Shown piece after piece: positions 53,275 to 56,155 of a stretch of DNA of 56,155 nucleotides. Under the pieces are notes generated by a model, which was given only the letters and a program-made list of their open reading frames with translations, was not told the DNA's origin and did no database searches. The translations under genes and the position numbers were made by a program. This DNA is from Rhizobium sp. Q54. Its GTDB lineage: Bacteria; Pseudomonadota; Alphaproteobacteria; Rhizobiales; Xanthobacteraceae. The stretch's first letter is position 1, and every line of letters begins with the position of its first letter. The stretch is taken from the NCBI GenBank assembly GCA_945870035.1, contig CAMBQQ010000008.1:1-56155 (forward strand), given 5' to 3'.

Positions 53275-55971
53275 ATGTTACGCAGCGTTGACGGTTGGGA
53301 CGGCGAACATTTCGGTTTCGGCGAGGCGGACGCTTCGCCGGCAGGCGCGCCGACCGGCATTGCCATCGAAAATGGCGCCGACGGCCCCAGCGCGACCATT
53401 CCCGACGCGCATCTGTTGTTTACGGCGCAATTTGCCCGCGCCGGCGTCGATCTCGTCTTGCATGGCGAAGACGGCAAAGCCGTCGTCGTTCAGGACTACT
53501 TCGCCGCCGATCAGCGCGCCCGGTTGCTGTCGCCTGAGGGCGCGGCGGTGTCGCCGGAAATCGTCGAGGCTTTGGCCGGGCCGCAGGCGCCGGGGCAGTT
53601 CGCGCAAGCTGCCGCGACGCCGCCGGCCGCGCAGGCCGTCGGCCGGGTCGCCGTCGTTACCGGCGACGCGACGATCGTGCGTAACGGCGTTGCCATGGCT
53701 GCCAATGCCGGCGATCCGATTCTCAAGGGCGACGTGTTGCAAACGGTGTCCGGCACGATCGGCGTCACCTTCAGCGACGGCAGCACGCTCAATCTCACCG
53801 CCAATACGCGGCTGGTCGTCAACGAATTCGTTTACGATCCGCGCGGCTCGGCCAATTCGCAATTGCTCGATTTGGTGCAAGGTTCGCTGACTTTCATTTC
53901 CGGTGAGATCGCGCATAACGGCGACATGCGGATCGGCACGCCGGTCGCAACAATGGGCATTCGCGGCACGGTCGGCGGCGTCACCACCGCCAATGACGGC
54001 ACGGTGAACTTTTACGTGTCGCAGAGCGCGACCGGCGCCGTCATCATCAACCAGCAAGGTCAGATTATCGCCAATGTGGTGCAGGACGGCCCGCTGATCA
54101 TTGTGCGGCCGGTCGGACCGCTTCAGGTGATCGCCGAAGAAGTCCAGAAATCGCCGGCGCAATTGGCGACCGAACTCGCCGCCTTGCAGCAGATCGTCAA
54201 CATCCAGTCGGTCGGCCAGCAGATCATCCAGCAATATTTCCAGCCTGACCCGAACAATCCAAATCCCAACCCCAATCCGCAGGCGACCGACAGGCCGCTG
54301 ACGCAGATTCAGATTTTTACGAATCCGAACAGTTCAACGCCGCCGGGCGATGCGGGAGTGAATAATGAGGCGCCGCCGCCGTTCAATGCGGCCACGATCA
54401 CGACGACGACGCCCAATCCCGATGGAACGCAAACGACGCAAACCCAGACGGTGACGTTTGTTCCCAACGTCGCGCCGATCCTCAATTACTTCAATCTCGT
54501 TGTCGCAGAGGGCGGCATCAAGGTTTTTTCGGCCGACGATTATAGCATCACCGACCCGGATAGTTCGTCGTTCACCTTCAGTGTCGCCAACGTCACCGGC
54601 GGTGCCTTTCAGATATGGAGTGCAGGCGCGGGGGCGAATTCCGGGCTCGCTGCATTGTCCGTTGCGAATTCCGGTTTCGCTGCATTCTCCCTTGCGGACG
54701 CGGAAGGCGGTTCCTGGACTGATGCCACGACGTTCACCGCGGCCGACATCGCCGCCGGCCATGTGCGCTTCGTGCACGATGGCAGCAACGGCGCGCCGGG
54801 CTTTTCAATTTCGGTGAGCGACGGCATTTCTTTCGGACAGACGGCCACCTCGACCGTCGTTTATAACGAGGTCAACGACGCGCCGGTGGCGCCACCGATT
54901 TCGGTAACGACCGACGAAAACGGCGCGCCGGTGACCATAAATGGCCTCGCCAACGCCAGCGACGCGGAAGGCGACGCGCTTCACATCGAGAATGCGGTTC
55001 TGACCATCACCGATGCGCAGGGGAATGCGCTGCCGCAAGCCGTCTACACGGTCAATGGCAATTCGATCACGGTCGATCCCGCTCAATTCAACTATCTTGG
55101 CGCGGGCGAGCAGGCGATCCTGGTGGCGAACTACAATGTCGTGGACAGCCACGGCGCTTCCGTCGCGACCAGCGCGACGCTGACCATCAACGGCATTAAC
55201 GACGCGCCGGTGGCGTTGGCGATTTCGGTAACGACCGACGAAAACGGCGCGCCGGTGACCATCAACGGCCTCGCCAACGCCAGCGACGCGGAAGGCGACG
55301 CGCTTCACATCGAGAATGCGGTTCTGACTATCACCGATGCGCAGGGCCATGCGCTGCCGCAAGCTGTTTATACGGTCAATGGCAATTCGATCACGGTCGA
55401 TCCCGCTCAATTCAACTATCTTGGCGCGGGCGAGCAGGCGATCCTGGTGGCGAACTACAATGTCGTGGACAGCCACGGCGCCTCCGTCGCGACCAGCGCA
55501 ACGCTGACGGTGAACGGCGTCAACGACGCGCCCGAGCTGAATGTCTGGACCGACAGCGAAGTCGGCACGACCGTTGACGAAGACGGCGAACTCGTTTTCG
55601 GGCTCGAAGGGCCGCAATCGATTTACGTGTCCGACAGCGACAGCGAAACATTGACGGTGACGCTGACCGCGACGAACGGAACCGTGCGGCTTGAGCCGGA
55701 CGCGGCCGCTGGCGTTACAATCATCGACGGCGGGCAGGGCCAGGGGACGATCAAATTTACCGGCTCGCCGGACGCCATCAACGCCGCACTCAATGGCATG
55801 ACATTTGCGCCGACCGAGGGTTATGGCGGCGATGCATCGTTGCTGGTTCAGACCAGCGACAGCACGACGACGGTATCGGACACCGTTTCGATTACCGTTG
55901 AAGCGGTCAACGAAGCGCCGGTGCTGGTCCTTAGTCATAGCGAAAACGTCGCCGACCGGTCGACTCGATAG
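53275..55971 (+). CDS. FecR-domain repeat adhesin, 3' end disrupted
   Basis: 898 codons from the ATG at 53275 (GGGGG site upstream; a TTG 63 bases earlier is less likely). The N-terminal part has no signal peptide, which suits type I secretion. A FecR domain spans about 125-245 (VGRVAVVTGDATIVRNGV, VTFSDGSTLNLTANTRLVV, GTPVATMGIRGTVGG). A low-complexity Pro/Asn region precedes cadherin/VCBS-like repeats from about 400: two 108-residue units nearly identical to each other and one more diverged domain. Such proteins end in RTX-type signals, missing here: the frame stops at 55971, about 38 bases before an IS-like end. A shifted frame stays open past the stop (DSIAYTLNNGSVNWA), which suggests a frameshift or IS damage. 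Likely function: biofilm or surface attachment. Confidence 0.72.
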   Translation: MLRSVDGWDGEHFGFGEADASPAGAPTGIAIENGADGPSATIPDAHLLFTAQFARAGVDLVLHGEDGKAVVVQDYFAADQRARLLSPEGAAVSPEIVEALAGPQAPGQFAQAAATPPAAQAVGRVAVVTGDATIVRNGVAMAANAGDPILKGDVLQTVSGTIGVTFSDGSTLNLTANTRLVVNEFVYDPRGSANSQLLDLVQGSLTFISGEIAHNGDMRIGTPVATMGIRGTVGGVTTANDGTVNFYVSQSATGAVIINQQGQIIANVVQDGPLIIVRPVGPLQVIAEEVQKSPAQLATELAALQQIVNIQSVGQQIIQQYFQPDPNNPNPNPNPQATDRPLTQIQIFTNPNSSTPPGDAGVNNEAPPPFNAATITTTTPNPDGTQTTQTQTVTFVPNVAPILNYFNLVVAEGGIKVFSADDYSITDPDSSSFTFSVANVTGGAFQIWSAGAGANSGLAALSVANSGFAAFSLADAEGGSWTDATTFTAADIAAGHVRFVHDGSNGAPGFSISVSDGISFGQTATSTVVYNEVNDAPVAPPISVTTDENGAPVTINGLANASDAEGDALHIENAVLTITDAQGNALPQAVYTVNGNSITVDPAQFNYLGAGEQAILVANYNVVDSHGASVATSATLTINGINDAPVALAISVTTDENGAPVTINGLANASDAEGDALHIENAVLTITDAQGHALPQAVYTVNGNSITVDPAQFNYLGAGEQAILVANYNVVDSHGASVATSATLTVNGVNDAPELNVWTDSEVGTTVDEDGELVFGLEGPQSIYVSDSDSETLTVTLTATNGTVRLEPDAAAGVTIIDGGQGQGTIKFTGSPDAINAALNGMTFAPTEGYGGDASLLVQTSDSTTTVSDTVSITVEAVNEAPVLVLSHSENVADRSTR
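54634..54693 (+). repeat. Two tandem 30-bp repeats in the adhesin
   Basis: Two in-frame copies, 54634-54663 and 54664-54693, each coding ten residues (ANSGLAALSV, ANSGFAAFSL). They share most bases, including GCGAATTCCGG. A recent in-frame duplication is likely. Confidence 0.8.
54874..55521 (+). repeat. Two tandem 324-bp repeats (adhesin domains)
   Basis: Units 54874-55197 and 55198-55521 have the same length and differ by about five residues of 108, all in the ends or at single sites (PP to LA, N to H, two I to V). Each codes one domain beginning NDAPVA and ending SATLT(I/V)NG. The DNA is almost identical, indicating very recent duplication; copy number probably varies between strains. Confidence 0.9.
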
Positions 55972-56008
55972 CGTATACACTGAACAACGGCAGTGTGAAT
56001 TGGGCCTC

Positions 56009-56155
56009 TGATCTGCCCCCTTTGAAGTGGTCCTCCCTGAAGTATGGTTTTGACCATGGAGGATTGGATCAATGGCGAGGAAGAGACATACGGCGGAAGA
56101 GATCGTTGCGAAGCTTCGGCAGGTCGATGTGTTGATGGCGCAGGGTCGGCCGGTG
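56009..56155 (+). mobile_element. Left part of an IS3-family insertion sequence
   Basis: An IS-like left end starts near TGATCTGCCCCC at 56009, 63 bases before a transposase gene with a typical N-terminus. The element continues past the window, so its right end and target duplication cannot be seen. Confidence 0.65.
56072..56155 (+). CDS. IS3-family transposase OrfA (partial, N-terminus)
   Basis: The first 28 codons are present, cut by the window edge. MARKRHTAEEIVAKLRQ followed by VDVLMAQGRPV is the start of the helix-turn-helix OrfA of IS3-type elements, which binds the IS ends. A GGAGG site precedes the ATG at 56072. The full protein would be about 90-100 residues with orfB following. Confidence 0.85.
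   Translation, partial: MARKRHTAEEIVAKLRQVDVLMAQGRPV

Noticed and set aside
53275..54000. A LapG cut site in the adhesin N-terminus
   Set aside because: No TAAG, PAAG or AAAG motif was found in the N-terminal region; only QAAATPPAAQ is near.
54874..55521. A CRISPR-like or transposon origin for the tandem repeats
   Set aside because: The units are 324 bp, in frame, and encode one adhesin domain each, with no spacers or transposase.

Overview
The window is a GC-rich alphaproteobacterial chromosome segment, most likely Hyphomicrobiales (Rhizobiales) and possibly close to Nitrobacteraceae/Xanthobacteraceae. The basis is codon usage, the gene order feuPQ-like / ccmIEFH (cycHJKL) / degP / two-component pair / glnE / pleC-like kinase / pepN, and short palindromic repeats of a type common in that group. 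No rRNA, tRNA or CRISPR array was recognised.

Region 1 (1-3458): remains of a polymorphic-toxin nuclease domain with an apparently intact DUF2019 immunity-type gene, then a minus-strand methyltransferase, a Crp/Fnr regulator and a Sel1-repeat secreted protein.

Region 2 (3557-19196): a gene transfer agent (GTA)-type structural cluster. The HK97 capsid gene is separated from the connector gene by four minus-strand genes: a flagellar-rod-like small protein, a secreted unknown and two secreted trypsin-like proteases. Then come, in the order known from Rhodobacter GTA, homologues of g6, g7, g8, g9, g10, g10.1, g11 (short tape measure), g12, g13, g14 and g15. A beta-helix fibre-like protein and a release module follow (GH108 endolysin, small membrane protein, 3-TM holin). 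Terminase, portal and prohead protease genes are absent here. Two different palindromic repeats lie inside the tail operon.

Region 3 (19225-41041): nitroreductase; a small periplasmic protein with a PhoPQ/FeuPQ-like two-component pair; a glycine-zipper lipoprotein; an unknown 468-aa protein; the cytochrome c maturation operon ccmI-ccmE-ccmF-ccmH; degP followed by strong hairpins; a second two-component pair translationally coupled to glnE; a PleC-like PAS kinase; and aminopeptidase N.

Region 4 (41095-46845): a cation diffusion facilitator, a UxaA/GarD-type sugar-acid dehydratase, a GMC oxidoreductase and an outer-membrane MetA-type protein. Two inverted copies of a 49-bp palindromic repeat flank the pepN-to-uxaA part.

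Region 5 (46842-56155): a LapG/BTLCP-type cysteine protease, then a cluster rich in cyclic-nucleotide-binding (CNB) domains: a SulP-STAS-CNB transporter, a 3-TM CNB protein resembling Popeye proteins, an MBL-fold phosphodiesterase-like hydrolase and a CNB-gated potassium channel. Last is a FecR-domain repeat adhesin whose 3' end is broken next to the start of an IS3-type insertion sequence at the right edge.
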